Source: Chitinophagaceae bacterium
GTDB taxonomy: Bacteria; Bacteroidota; Bacteroidia; Chitinophagales; Chitinophagaceae
Assembly (NCBI GenBank): GCA_947458625.1
Contig: CANGZN010000005.1
Coordinates: 1 to 36,270 of the forward strand
Length of the DNA: 36,270 bases
Direction: 5' to 3'
The notes under the pieces are model-generated. The model had not been told where the DNA came from, did not search any database, and was given only the letters and a program-made list of their open reading frames with translations. Numbering within the stretch: the first letter of the stretch is position 1; each line of letters begins with the position of its first letter. Made by a program: the position numbers and the translations under genes. This document shows, piece by piece, positions 25,372 to 34,221 of this stretch.

Positions 25372-26655
25372 ATGCTGTATCATCTGTTTGATTGGTTGAA
25401 GGAGGAAGGGATCCGGTTCCCGGGGATCGAGTTATTCCGATTCATCACGTTCCGTACACTGCTGGCTGTTTTACTTTCTCTGTTTATCACCTTGATCTAC
25501 GGAAAAAAACTGATTCTTTTTCTGCAAGCCCGTCAGTTCAGTGAGGGGGTACGCGATCTGGGATTGGCGGGAGAAAATCTAAAACGCGATACGCCAACCA
25601 TGGGTGGAATCATCATCCTGCTGGCGATTCTGATCCCGACCCTGTTGCTCGCGGATCTTTCCAAAGTGTATGTTCAGCTCATGCTGGTCAGCACCGTGTG
25701 GCTTGGCATCATCGGATTCATTGATGATTATTTGAAATTGCGTGGTAAGCGTAGAGCAAAGGCGTTAGGTGTTGATTACAAGAAAACATCGGATGATGGC
25801 CTCGCCGGCAGGTTCAAGATCTTGGGACAAGTAGGTCTTGGCATCTTCGTCGGCGCTACACTCTACTTCAACAGCGAGGTAACCATCTGGCGCGAATACA
25901 TTGGCAACGCACAAGCAGCCGCTACAGAGGAATCCGTGATCGTTAAAAATGTAAATGGCCAGCCTAAATATTTTGTTGAAACCAAGACGCCCATCACGAC
26001 GATCCCCTTCGTGAAAAATCATGAGTTCAATTATTCCAAGCTGTTGCCTGCCGGGCTCCGTTCGTATGACTGGGTATTATATATCCTGGTGGTCATCTTT
26101 ATCATCACAGCTGTTTCCAATGGAGCGAATTTGACGGATGGACTGGATGGCTTAGCTACCGGCACTTCAGCGCTCATCGGTGTGTTGCTGGGAATTTTCG
26201 CGTATGCCAGTGGTAATCTGGTGATCGCCGATTACCTCAACATCATGTATATACCCAACCTGGGTGAGATCTCTGTTTTCATCGCCGCCATGATCGGTGC
26301 CTGCATCGGTTTTCTCTGGTACAATTCCTATCCCGCACAGATGTTCATGGGCGATACAGGCAGCCTCACATTGGGTGGCATCATTGCAGCACTGGCCATC
26401 ATCGTGCACAAGGAATTACTCATTCCCATTTTCTGTGGAGTCTTTCTGGTGGAAGCATTGAGCGTGATGATACAGGTGGGGTATTTCAAATACACCAAGC
26501 GCAAATATGGTGCCGGCCGTCGGGTGTTTCTGACCGCACCGATCCATCACCATTTTCAGAAACTCGGTTTTCATGAAGTGAAGATCGTGAACCGCTTCTG
26601 GATTGTGACCGTGCTGCTGGTTGTACTCAGTATTGTAACTCTTAAGATCCGATAA
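25372..26655 (+). CDS. mraY: Phospho-N-acetylmuramoyl-pentapeptide-transferase
   Basis: RDTPTMGGIIILLA, GFIDDYLKL, NGANLTDGLDGLATG, QMFMGDTGSLTLGG, APIHHHFQKLG. Confidence 0.98.
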   Translation: MLYHLFDWLKEEGIRFPGIELFRFITFRTLLAVLLSLFITLIYGKKLILFLQARQFSEGVRDLGLAGENLKRDTPTMGGIIILLAILIPTLLLADLSKVYVQLMLVSTVWLGIIGFIDDYLKLRGKRRAKALGVDYKKTSDDGLAGRFKILGQVGLGIFVGATLYFNSEVTIWREYIGNAQAAATEESVIVKNVNGQPKYFVETKTPITTIPFVKNHEFNYSKLLPAGLRSYDWVLYILVVIFIITAVSNGANLTDGLDGLATGTSALIGVLLGIFAYASGNLVIADYLNIMYIPNLGEISVFIAAMIGACIGFLWYNSYPAQMFMGDTGSLTLGGIIAALAIIVHKELLIPIFCGVFLVEALSVMIQVGYFKYTKRKYGAGRRVFLTAPIHHHFQKLGFHEVKIVNRFWIVTVLLVVLSIVTLKIR

Positions 26656-26710
26656 ATTTTTTCATCCATCCTATGCTTATGAAGAGCCCCAACCGTACGG
26701 TAAACAAAAA

Positions 26711-28051
26711 ATGAAAAAGAAACTGATCATATTAGGAGGAGGTGAAAGCGGTGTTGGCGCAGCACTGCTGGGCAAACACGTCGGCTACGATGTCTTCCTG
26801 TCTGATCAGGGACTGCTTCGTGCGGATTACCGTTCCACGCTCACGGCAGCCGGTATTTCATTTGAAGAAGAGCATTCTTCGTTGAATGAACTCCTGGCTG
26901 CCGATGAAGTGGTGAAAAGTCCGGGTATCCCGGAAACCAATCCGATTGTCATGGCCCTCCGGGCTCAAGGCATTCCAGTCATCAGCGAGATCGAACTCGC
27001 CTATCGACACATCGGTAATAGCCGCGTATTAGCTATCACCGGTACCAATGGAAAGAGTACGACCACTACACTGCTTTGGCACATCTGTCAGAAAGCCGGG
27101 CTGGATGCGGCCCTCGTCGGAAATATCGGACGCTCTTTCGCTTGGCAGGTGGCCGAGAATCCCAAGCCCTTCTATGTGGTAGAGGTCAGCAGTTTTCAAC
27201 TCGATGATATTGTCTCTTTCCGTCCGGACGTAGCCATTCTGACCAACATCACCGAAGATCATTTAGATCGCTACGCCTATAAGATGGAGAATTACGTGCG
27301 CAGCAAATTCCGCATCACCCTCAATCAAACCGAAGGTGATGTGTTTATCTACAACCTCGACGATGAGGTGATCCAACAAGCTATTTCATCCATTACCATA
27401 AAAGCCAACGCTAGACCCATTACCATGAAAAAAGAACTACCTCTCGGCGCTTTCATCAAAGACGGCGACATGTATGTACGTACCGGTCAGGAGTATATGA
27501 CCATGAGTGTGTTTGATTTCGCACTCAAGGGTAAACATAACCAGTACAATACCATGGCCGCTTGTGTTGCCGCTGCCACCATCGATATACGGAAGGAAAA
27601 GATCCGTGATGCCGTGATGGACTTCCAGGGGGTCGAACATCGACTGGAACCCGTAGCGACCGTACGCGGAGTCTTGTTCATCAACGACAGCAAAGCCACC
27701 AACGTCAACTCCGTGTGGTATGCACTCGAGAGCATGACTCGTCCGACTGTACTGATCCTGGGCGGAGTAGATAAGGGAAACGACTATGAACTGATCCGGG
27801 AACTCGTACAGGAGAAAGTAAAAGCCATCGTCTGTATGGGTACAAACAATCAAAAGATCTATGAGGCATTTAAAGATGTCGTACCGGTGATCGAAGAGGC
27901 TGATAGCGCGGAGGGGGCGGTGCAACTGTCTTTTCAACTTGCAGAGAAAGGCGATGCAGTATTGCTGAGTCCGGCCTGTGCCAGTTTCGATCTGTTCAAA
28001 AATTTCGAGGACCGAGGTAATCAATTCAAACAAGCCGTTCGAAACCTCTGA
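26711..28051 (+). CDS. murD: UDP-N-acetylmuramoyl-L-alanine--D-glutamate ligase
   Basis: ITGTNGKSTTTTLLWHI, VEVSSFQLDDIVSFRPDVAILTNITEDHLDRY, INDSKATNVNSVWYALES, LLSPACASFDLFKNFEDRGNQFK. Confidence 0.97.
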   Translation: MKKKLIILGGGESGVGAALLGKHVGYDVFLSDQGLLRADYRSTLTAAGISFEEEHSSLNELLAADEVVKSPGIPETNPIVMALRAQGIPVISEIELAYRHIGNSRVLAITGTNGKSTTTTLLWHICQKAGLDAALVGNIGRSFAWQVAENPKPFYVVEVSSFQLDDIVSFRPDVAILTNITEDHLDRYAYKMENYVRSKFRITLNQTEGDVFIYNLDDEVIQQAISSITIKANARPITMKKELPLGAFIKDGDMYVRTGQEYMTMSVFDFALKGKHNQYNTMAACVAAATIDIRKEKIRDAVMDFQGVEHRLEPVATVRGVLFINDSKATNVNSVWYALESMTRPTVLILGGVDKGNDYELIRELVQEKVKAIVCMGTNNQKIYEAFKDVVPVIEEADSAEGAVQLSFQLAEKGDAVLLSPACASFDLFKNFEDRGNQFKQAVRNL

Positions 28052-28052
28052 T

Positions 28053-29339
28053 ATGGAAAATCAGGAGCTGACAGCCACACCATCGGAGCGTCGATCTCTT
28101 TTCGACGCAAGCCAGATCGTGAAAAACACGAAGGGAGATCAGGTCATCTGGGGACTGGTCATCTTGCTGACCCTCGTGTCCTTATTGGCCGTATACAGCT
28201 CAACCGGACTGCTGGCCTACAAAAAATATAAAGGCAACACAGAGATCTATCTCGTTAAGCAGGTAGGGTTCATCATTTTCGGGATCGCCATGGTCTATTT
28301 CGCACATCGAGTCAATTATAAATATTATTCACGGATCGCTCAGATCGCTTTTTTGATCTCCATTCCCTTATTGATCTACACCTTGTTTTTTGGCGTGAAA
28401 ATGAATGAAGGCAGCCGCTGGATCAAGTTGCCGATCATTAACATGACCTTGCAAACGTCCGACTTTGCCAAGCTTGCCCTATTCATGTACCTGTCAAGAG
28501 GGATCAGTAAGCGTCAAGATCAGATAAAAGATTTTCGTAAAGGATATCTTCCATTGATCCTTCCCGTGATCCTGATCTGTGGTTTGATCGCCCCGGCAAA
28601 TCTTTCTACCGCCTTGTTATTGGGAGCCAGTTGTTTGCTTTTATTGTTCATCGGAAGAGCGAGCATCAAACATCTGCTCGCAACGGTTGGCATAGCGATG
28701 ATCCCGCTTATGATGCTGATCTTGGCGGCCATAGCCCGGCATGACACGAAGAAAGTAGAGCCCGGTACGGCAACCGTGGCAGTCAGTTCCGGATCTGCCC
28801 TCACCGTTCGTGTAAACACCTGGATCAAACGGGTCGAGAATTTCATGTATGGGAGTGAGGATGTGAACGATGATGCGTATCAGGTCAATCAGGCCAAGAT
28901 CGCCATTGCCAAAGGCGGGTTGATGGGAGTTGGGCCGGGAAGAAGTACTACGCGCGATTATCTACCTCAGGCCTATAATGATTTTATATACGCGATCATC
29001 ATTGAGGAGTATGGTCTGGCCGGTGGTGCCTTTATGCTATTTGTCTATCTGGTCTTCCTATATCGGTGTATCCGGATCTTCAAACGATGCCCGTATGCCT
29101 TCGGAGCGTTTCTGGCACTCGGACTCAGTTTTACGTTGGCTATTCAGGCAATGGCCAATATGGCGGTGACTGTGAATTTATTTCCAGTCACAGGTGTCAC
29201 CCTTCCGTTGGTGAGTATGGGTGGTACCAGTTTCATTTTCACCTGCATCTCGATCGGAATCATATTGAGTGTTGCCCGCCACGTTGAACAACAGGAGGGT
29301 GAAGCAGCATCATCAAACCCAGTAGCCGAATCAGCATGA
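28053..29339 (+). CDS. ftsW: Cell division protein FtsW (SEDS glycosyltransferase)
   Basis: Multi-TM with NEGSRWIKLPIINMTLQTSDFAKLALFMYLSR, GGLMGVGPGRSTTRDYLPQAYNDFIYAIIIEEYGL, TLPLVSMGGTSFIFTCISIGIILSVAR. Start ATG 28053; the longer ORF lies in murD. Confidence 0.95.
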   Translation: MENQELTATPSERRSLFDASQIVKNTKGDQVIWGLVILLTLVSLLAVYSSTGLLAYKKYKGNTEIYLVKQVGFIIFGIAMVYFAHRVNYKYYSRIAQIAFLISIPLLIYTLFFGVKMNEGSRWIKLPIINMTLQTSDFAKLALFMYLSRGISKRQDQIKDFRKGYLPLILPVILICGLIAPANLSTALLLGASCLLLLFIGRASIKHLLATVGIAMIPLMMLILAAIARHDTKKVEPGTATVAVSSGSALTVRVNTWIKRVENFMYGSEDVNDDAYQVNQAKIAIAKGGLMGVGPGRSTTRDYLPQAYNDFIYAIIIEEYGLAGGAFMLFVYLVFLYRCIRIFKRCPYAFGAFLALGLSFTLAIQAMANMAVTVNLFPVTGVTLPLVSMGGTSFIFTCISIGIILSVARHVEQQEGEAASSNPVAESA

Positions 29340-30451
29340 ACCATCGCTTCATTATAGCAGGAGGAGGTACCGGGGGACATATATTCCCGGCACTCGCTAT
29401 CGCGGAGGCGATCCGTTCAGTGGCACCCGAGACAAGTTTTCAATTCGTGGGTGCAAATGGAAAAATGGAAATGGAAAAAGTGCCTCAGGCGGGATTTGCT
29501 ATTGAGGGACTGGATATCGTCGGTTTCAATCGTAAGCATTTTTGGAAAAACATCACCTTACCGTTCAAACTGTTTCGAAGCTTTATTCAAGTGAAGCAGA
29601 TCTTTCAAGCTTTTCGTCCCACAGCCGTGATCGGTGTTGGCGGTTATTCCAGCTTCCCGGTTTTGCGTTATGCGCAATCAAAAGGAATTCCGACTTTCCT
29701 GCACGAATCCAATTCATTTGCCGGTAAAAGCAATCAGTGGCTGGGGAAACGTGCCACACGCATCTTTACCGGAATGCCCTCGATGGAAAGTTTCTTTCCG
29801 TCTGATAAGATCACATTCACCGGCAATCCAGTACGCGCAAGTATCACACAGAATATCCAGGATCGAACACAGGCCTTGCAAGCATTTGGCTTGGATCCCC
29901 ATAAAAAAACGGTGTTGGTAATCGGCGGCAGCTTGGGTGCCAGGTCTATTAACCAGGCAATACAACAGGGATATGATCGGATTCTGCAGGCCGGATTACA
30001 ACTCATTTGGCAAACCGGTAAATCAGGATCCGACTTACCGGCGTTGAGTATGGATGCTGCTGGATCTGTTCATCGTACTGTATTTATCAAGGAGATGGAG
30101 CTGGCCTATGCGGCAGCTGACATCGTAGTGGCTCGTGCCGGCGCCATGAGTATTGCCGAGCTGCAAGTGGTTGCCAAGCCGGTGATCTTGGTTCCTTTTC
30201 CTTTGGCAGCGGAAGATCATCAGACCGTGAATGCGCAGCAATTGGTGCATGCAGGTGCCGCTTTGATGGTAGTGGATGCCGATGCAAAAACCCAGTTGAT
30301 CGACAAGATCCTGGAACTGAGTTCGGATGAAGATCGCTGCCAGCAGATGCGTACTCATATTGGCGGTATGGGTATCAAAGATGCAGCTGTTCGTATGGCG
30401 ACAGAAATTTTGAGGATACTAAACGATAAAGATCCGTTAACGAAGGCATAG
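29336..30451 (+). CDS. murG: UDP-N-acetylglucosamine--N-acetylmuramyl-(pentapeptide) pyrophosphoryl-undecaprenol GlcNAc transferase
   Basis: IIAGGGTGGHIFPALAIAEAI, GVGGYSSFPVLRYAQSKGIPTFLHESNSFAGKSNQWL, GGSLGARSINQAI, ARAGAMSIAELQVVAKPVILVPFPLAAEDHQTVNA. Confidence 0.97.
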   Translation: MNHRFIIAGGGTGGHIFPALAIAEAIRSVAPETSFQFVGANGKMEMEKVPQAGFAIEGLDIVGFNRKHFWKNITLPFKLFRSFIQVKQIFQAFRPTAVIGVGGYSSFPVLRYAQSKGIPTFLHESNSFAGKSNQWLGKRATRIFTGMPSMESFFPSDKITFTGNPVRASITQNIQDRTQALQAFGLDPHKKTVLVIGGSLGARSINQAIQQGYDRILQAGLQLIWQTGKSGSDLPALSMDAAGSVHRTVFIKEMELAYAAADIVVARAGAMSIAELQVVAKPVILVPFPLAAEDHQTVNAQQLVHAGAALMVVDADAKTQLIDKILELSSDEDRCQQMRTHIGGMGIKDAAVRMATEILRILNDKDPLTKA

Positions 30452-30461
30452 TCCTTCGGGA

Positions 30462-31889
30462 ATGATTTATATGAGACAGACACCGAATAGAGATCGATCC
30501 TTTGTTTTTCCCCTGGCAGGGAAAGAAATGGGCTATGTCTATTTTCTGGGCATCGGTGGCATCGGTATGAGTGCTTTAGCTCGTTATCTCTATACCGCGG
30601 GCTATACGGTTGGTGGGTACGATAAATCCGAATCAGACATAACGCGTGGATTGCAAGCAGATGGTATTTCGGTTCATTATACGGATGAAGTATCGAGCAT
30701 TCCTGCCGGGTTACAACTGGTCGTTTATACACCTGCTGTTCCGACTGAACTGTCGATCTATCAGCATTGTATTCAGTTGGGGGTGCCGATGAAGAAGAGA
30801 AGTGAGGTGTTGCAATCACTTACTGAAAAGACATTCAATGTTTGTGTGGCAGGCACCCATGGGAAGACGACTACCTCTACGCTGATCGCTCATATACTGC
30901 GGCACAGTGAATATGGATGTCAGGCCTATCTCGGCGGTATCTCGGTGAACTATCAGACCAACACCTGGTCATCGGATCGGAATGTTTCGGTCATTGAGGC
31001 CGACGAATATGATCGGAGTTTTCTTCGTCTGCATCCTGATCTGGCGGTGATCACGGCGATGGATCCCGACCATCTGGATATTTATGGAACGGCCGAGGCC
31101 ATGGAGGAAGCCTATATCGAATTTACCGGTCTGCTCTCTGATGGTGGCAAACTGATCTATCATCACTCACTCAAACGCGCTCAGGAGCTTCACGGGAATG
31201 ATCGGAGTAGCTACTCACTTCTTGATACGGCGGCTGACTATCATGCTCGAGCACTCGCTGTGGAAGCAGGTGGTTATCGGTTCGATCTGCAGACGCCTCA
31301 AGGGGTTATTGCGGATTGCCGGTTACCGATCGGCGGACTTCACAACGTAGAGAATGCTATCGCAGCGGCTGCGGCATCTCAATCGATCGGAATCGATCCG
31401 GATTCGATCCGAATGGCCTTGTCTTGTTTCAAAGGAGTGAAAAGGCGATTTGAAACGGTTTATCGCAACTCCGATAAAATCTGGATTGATGATTATGCGC
31501 ATCACCCGGAAGAGTTGCGGGCCTTATTGCAAAGTGTTCGGGATCTGTATCCGGATCATTACGTACGTCTGGTCTTTCAGCCGCATCTCTTTACCCGCAC
31601 CCGCGATTTGGCAGCTGCATTCGGTGAATCCATGTCGCTGGCAGATGAATCCTTGCTGTTACCAATCTATCCGGCCAGGGAGCTACCGATTGAGGGCGTT
31701 CGCTCAGAAATGATCTGCTCGAAACAGCATCCAACTGGATTTTCAGTTTATAGTAAAGAGTCATTTATGGAGTGGATGGTTCAGCAATGCGCACCAGATG
31801 GCAAGGGGCCGACCGTGGTCGTGACAGCAGGCGCCGGAGATATCGACCAATTGTATCCGATGATCTTAAATCGATTGAAACACCCATGA
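30462..31889 (+). CDS. murC: UDP-N-acetylmuramate--L-alanine ligase
   Basis: YFLGIGGIGMSALARYL, VAGTHGKTTTSTLIAHIL, EADEYDRSFLRLHPDLAVITAMDPDHLDIY, IDDYAHHPEELRALL, FQPHLFTRTRDLAAAF. Confidence 0.97.
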   Translation: MIYMRQTPNRDRSFVFPLAGKEMGYVYFLGIGGIGMSALARYLYTAGYTVGGYDKSESDITRGLQADGISVHYTDEVSSIPAGLQLVVYTPAVPTELSIYQHCIQLGVPMKKRSEVLQSLTEKTFNVCVAGTHGKTTTSTLIAHILRHSEYGCQAYLGGISVNYQTNTWSSDRNVSVIEADEYDRSFLRLHPDLAVITAMDPDHLDIYGTAEAMEEAYIEFTGLLSDGGKLIYHHSLKRAQELHGNDRSSYSLLDTAADYHARALAVEAGGYRFDLQTPQGVIADCRLPIGGLHNVENAIAAAAASQSIGIDPDSIRMALSCFKGVKRRFETVYRNSDKIWIDDYAHHPEELRALLQSVRDLYPDHYVRLVFQPHLFTRTRDLAAAFGESMSLADESLLLPIYPARELPIEGVRSEMICSKQHPTGFSVYSKESFMEWMVQQCAPDGKGPTVVVTAGAGDIDQLYPMILNRLKHP

Positions 31890-32770
31890 TCCGCTCCTTC
31901 AACATAAAGAGGATCTTCTTCGTGCTTTTTTGGGCAGGAATCGCTGTGGGTATGGGTTTCCTGATCAATGCCGCTTGGAAAAAACAAGGGAAGGCTATTT
32001 GTAAGGGATATGTGATCACGCGAAACGATGATGACTCCTTCGTTTTCATTAAGAAACAGGATGTAGAGGCAGTCATTCGACTCCGTGCTGGGGGATCCCT
32101 GCTTGGGCAATCAGTAGATCGGTTCCCCTTGCAACGAATTGAAGATTCATTGAAAAAGTTCATCGGTGTTTCGGATGCACAGGCCTACTTCGATAATCGT
32201 TCCATATTGTATGTGCGGATACAAGAACGTATTCCTGTTGCGAGAGTATTCACAACACTGGGCACTAGTTTTTATCTCGACAGTACAGGCCGTTCCCTTC
32301 CGTTATCGGATCAGGTGGTGATCGAGTGTCCGGTTTTCAATGGATTGAAATGGGTGAATGGCCGAGCAGACAGTCTGCAGTCGATGCGTATTGTCGAACT
32401 GGCCCGTTGCATCCAGGCCGATTCATTTTGGTTGGCTCAGGTCGGTCATTTTGAGATCGATGAAAAAGGGCGATTTGAGCTGATCCCGGTTGCCGGGAAT
32501 CACCGGGTACAATTCGGAACGGCTGAAGATCCGGCGGCAGCTTTTCATCGGCTTTGGATCTTTTATCAGCAAGTATTGCGTCCGAGGGGATTGGATACAT
32601 ACCCTCGCATCGATGTGCAGTATCAGGGACAAGTGGTGGCAAGTCGCAATCGGTATACAGCCGAGTCTGATTCGACCCGTCAGCGTAAACAAGTGGATGT
32701 CTTGATACAGGCTGGAATGAAATCTGATTCGACTATACAAATAACAAAACCTATTAAACGCGCTACATAA
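31886..32770 (+). CDS. ftsQ: FtsQ/DivIB-like cell division protein
   Basis: N-terminal TM MIRSFNIKRIFFVLFWAGIAVGMGFLINAAW, then POTRA-like region and VRIQERIPVARVF...YLDSTGRSLPL. Start overlaps the murC stop (ATGA); between murC and ftsA. Confidence 0.88.
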   Translation: MIRSFNIKRIFFVLFWAGIAVGMGFLINAAWKKQGKAICKGYVITRNDDDSFVFIKKQDVEAVIRLRAGGSLLGQSVDRFPLQRIEDSLKKFIGVSDAQAYFDNRSILYVRIQERIPVARVFTTLGTSFYLDSTGRSLPLSDQVVIECPVFNGLKWVNGRADSLQSMRIVELARCIQADSFWLAQVGHFEIDEKGRFELIPVAGNHRVQFGTAEDPAAAFHRLWIFYQQVLRPRGLDTYPRIDVQYQGQVVASRNRYTAESDSTRQRKQVDVLIQAGMKSDSTIQITKPIKRAT

Positions 32771-32792
32771 ACCCCAACTAAAAACAACGAAG

Positions 32793-34175
32793 ATGAAACA
32801 GAAAAGACCCATCATTGTCGGCCTCGACATCGGTACCACGAAGATCGCGGTGATCGCAGGCCGGAGAAATGAGTACGGCAAACTCGAGATCCTCGGGTTC
32901 GGCCGCGCCAATTCCAATGGCGTTAAACACGGACAGGTATTGAACATCGATGAGACCATCAAAGCCATTCGAACCGCCATGGATAATTGCCTGGCCTCGA
33001 ATCCGACACTTCAAGTGGAAGAAGTGTATGTCGGTGTTGCCGGTCACCACATCAAAAGCCTGCAAACACGCGGCGACATCGTTCGTCAGCGTACAGAAGA
33101 TGAGATTATACAGGCCGAGATCGATCAGCTGATCGCGGACCAGTACAAGACCTACATCCCTGCAGGTGATCAGATCATCGATGTCATTCCGCAAGAATTT
33201 ACCGTCGACAACCATCCCAATATCGCCAATCCGATCGGATACGGCGGCGTCAAGATCGGTGCGAATTTCCATATCATCACCGGTGATAAGAATGCGATCC
33301 GCAACATCAACCGAAGCGTAGAAAAAGCGAATCTTCAAACCAAGGATCTGGTATTGCAACCATTGGCTTCTGCCGCTGCTGTCATGGCACAAGAAGACAT
33401 GGAAGCAGGTGTTGCCATCGTCGACATCGGGGGCGGTACGACCGACCTGGCTGTTTTCTATGAGGGCATCCTGAAGCATACAGCCGTGATCCCTTTTGCC
33501 GGTGAGAATATCACCAATGATATCAAGACTGGTTTGGGTGTGTTGAAATCACAAGCGGAACTCATGAAAGTTCAGTTCGGTTGTGCATTAGCCAATGAAG
33601 CCAAGGCGAATGCGTTTATCACCATACCCGGACTGCGTGGCATGCCGGCCAAGGAGATCAGCGTAAAGAACCTGGCCAATATCATTCAGGCTCGTATGAG
33701 TGAGATCCTTGATTTTGTAACCTATCACCTTAAGCAAGTTGGACTGGACAATAAAGCGCTGAACGGTGGCGTGGTACTGACCGGTGGTGGCTCACAACTG
33801 AAGCATCTGATTCAGCTGACTGAGTACGTAACCGGATTGAATGCCCGGATCGGTTTGCCCAATGAGCATCTGGCAGCTGGTCATCTGGACGATCTTTCCA
33901 AGCCCACGTATTCAACTTGTATCGGCTTGATCTTGAAAGGGCTCGATGATTTTGAGAATAACCGGCAGGATTTTTCTTCCAATTATCTCAAAATGGAATC
34001 CGAAGCGTTGGCTCCTCTTGAAGATGAGGCAACACCCGTGGCAGCGCCGGAAGAAATTACAGAAGTAGATGTAACCTATCGCAAGGGTATGGCTGGCTTC
34101 TGGGATAAATTCCGCGATCGGATCATTGAGCTATTCCGGGAAGAGGAAGATTCCAAATTCACCGGACGGCAATAG
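32793..34175 (+). CDS. ftsA: Cell division protein FtsA
   Basis: PIIVGLDIGTTKIAVIAGRRN, VAIVDIGGGTTDLAVFYEG, GVVLTGGGSQLKHLIQL, C-terminal amphipathic GFWDKFRDRIIELFREEE. Confidence 0.96.
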   Translation: MKQKRPIIVGLDIGTTKIAVIAGRRNEYGKLEILGFGRANSNGVKHGQVLNIDETIKAIRTAMDNCLASNPTLQVEEVYVGVAGHHIKSLQTRGDIVRQRTEDEIIQAEIDQLIADQYKTYIPAGDQIIDVIPQEFTVDNHPNIANPIGYGGVKIGANFHIITGDKNAIRNINRSVEKANLQTKDLVLQPLASAAAVMAQEDMEAGVAIVDIGGGTTDLAVFYEGILKHTAVIPFAGENITNDIKTGLGVLKSQAELMKVQFGCALANEAKANAFITIPGLRGMPAKEISVKNLANIIQARMSEILDFVTYHLKQVGLDNKALNGGVVLTGGGSQLKHLIQLTEYVTGLNARIGLPNEHLAAGHLDDLSKPTYSTCIGLILKGLDDFENNRQDFSSNYLKMESEALAPLEDEATPVAAPEEITEVDVTYRKGMAGFWDKFRDRIIELFREEEDSKFTGRQ

Positions 34176-34221
34176 AACAAACCCTTACTAACCCTGGGGC
34201 AAGCCCCATAAAACCTATCAT

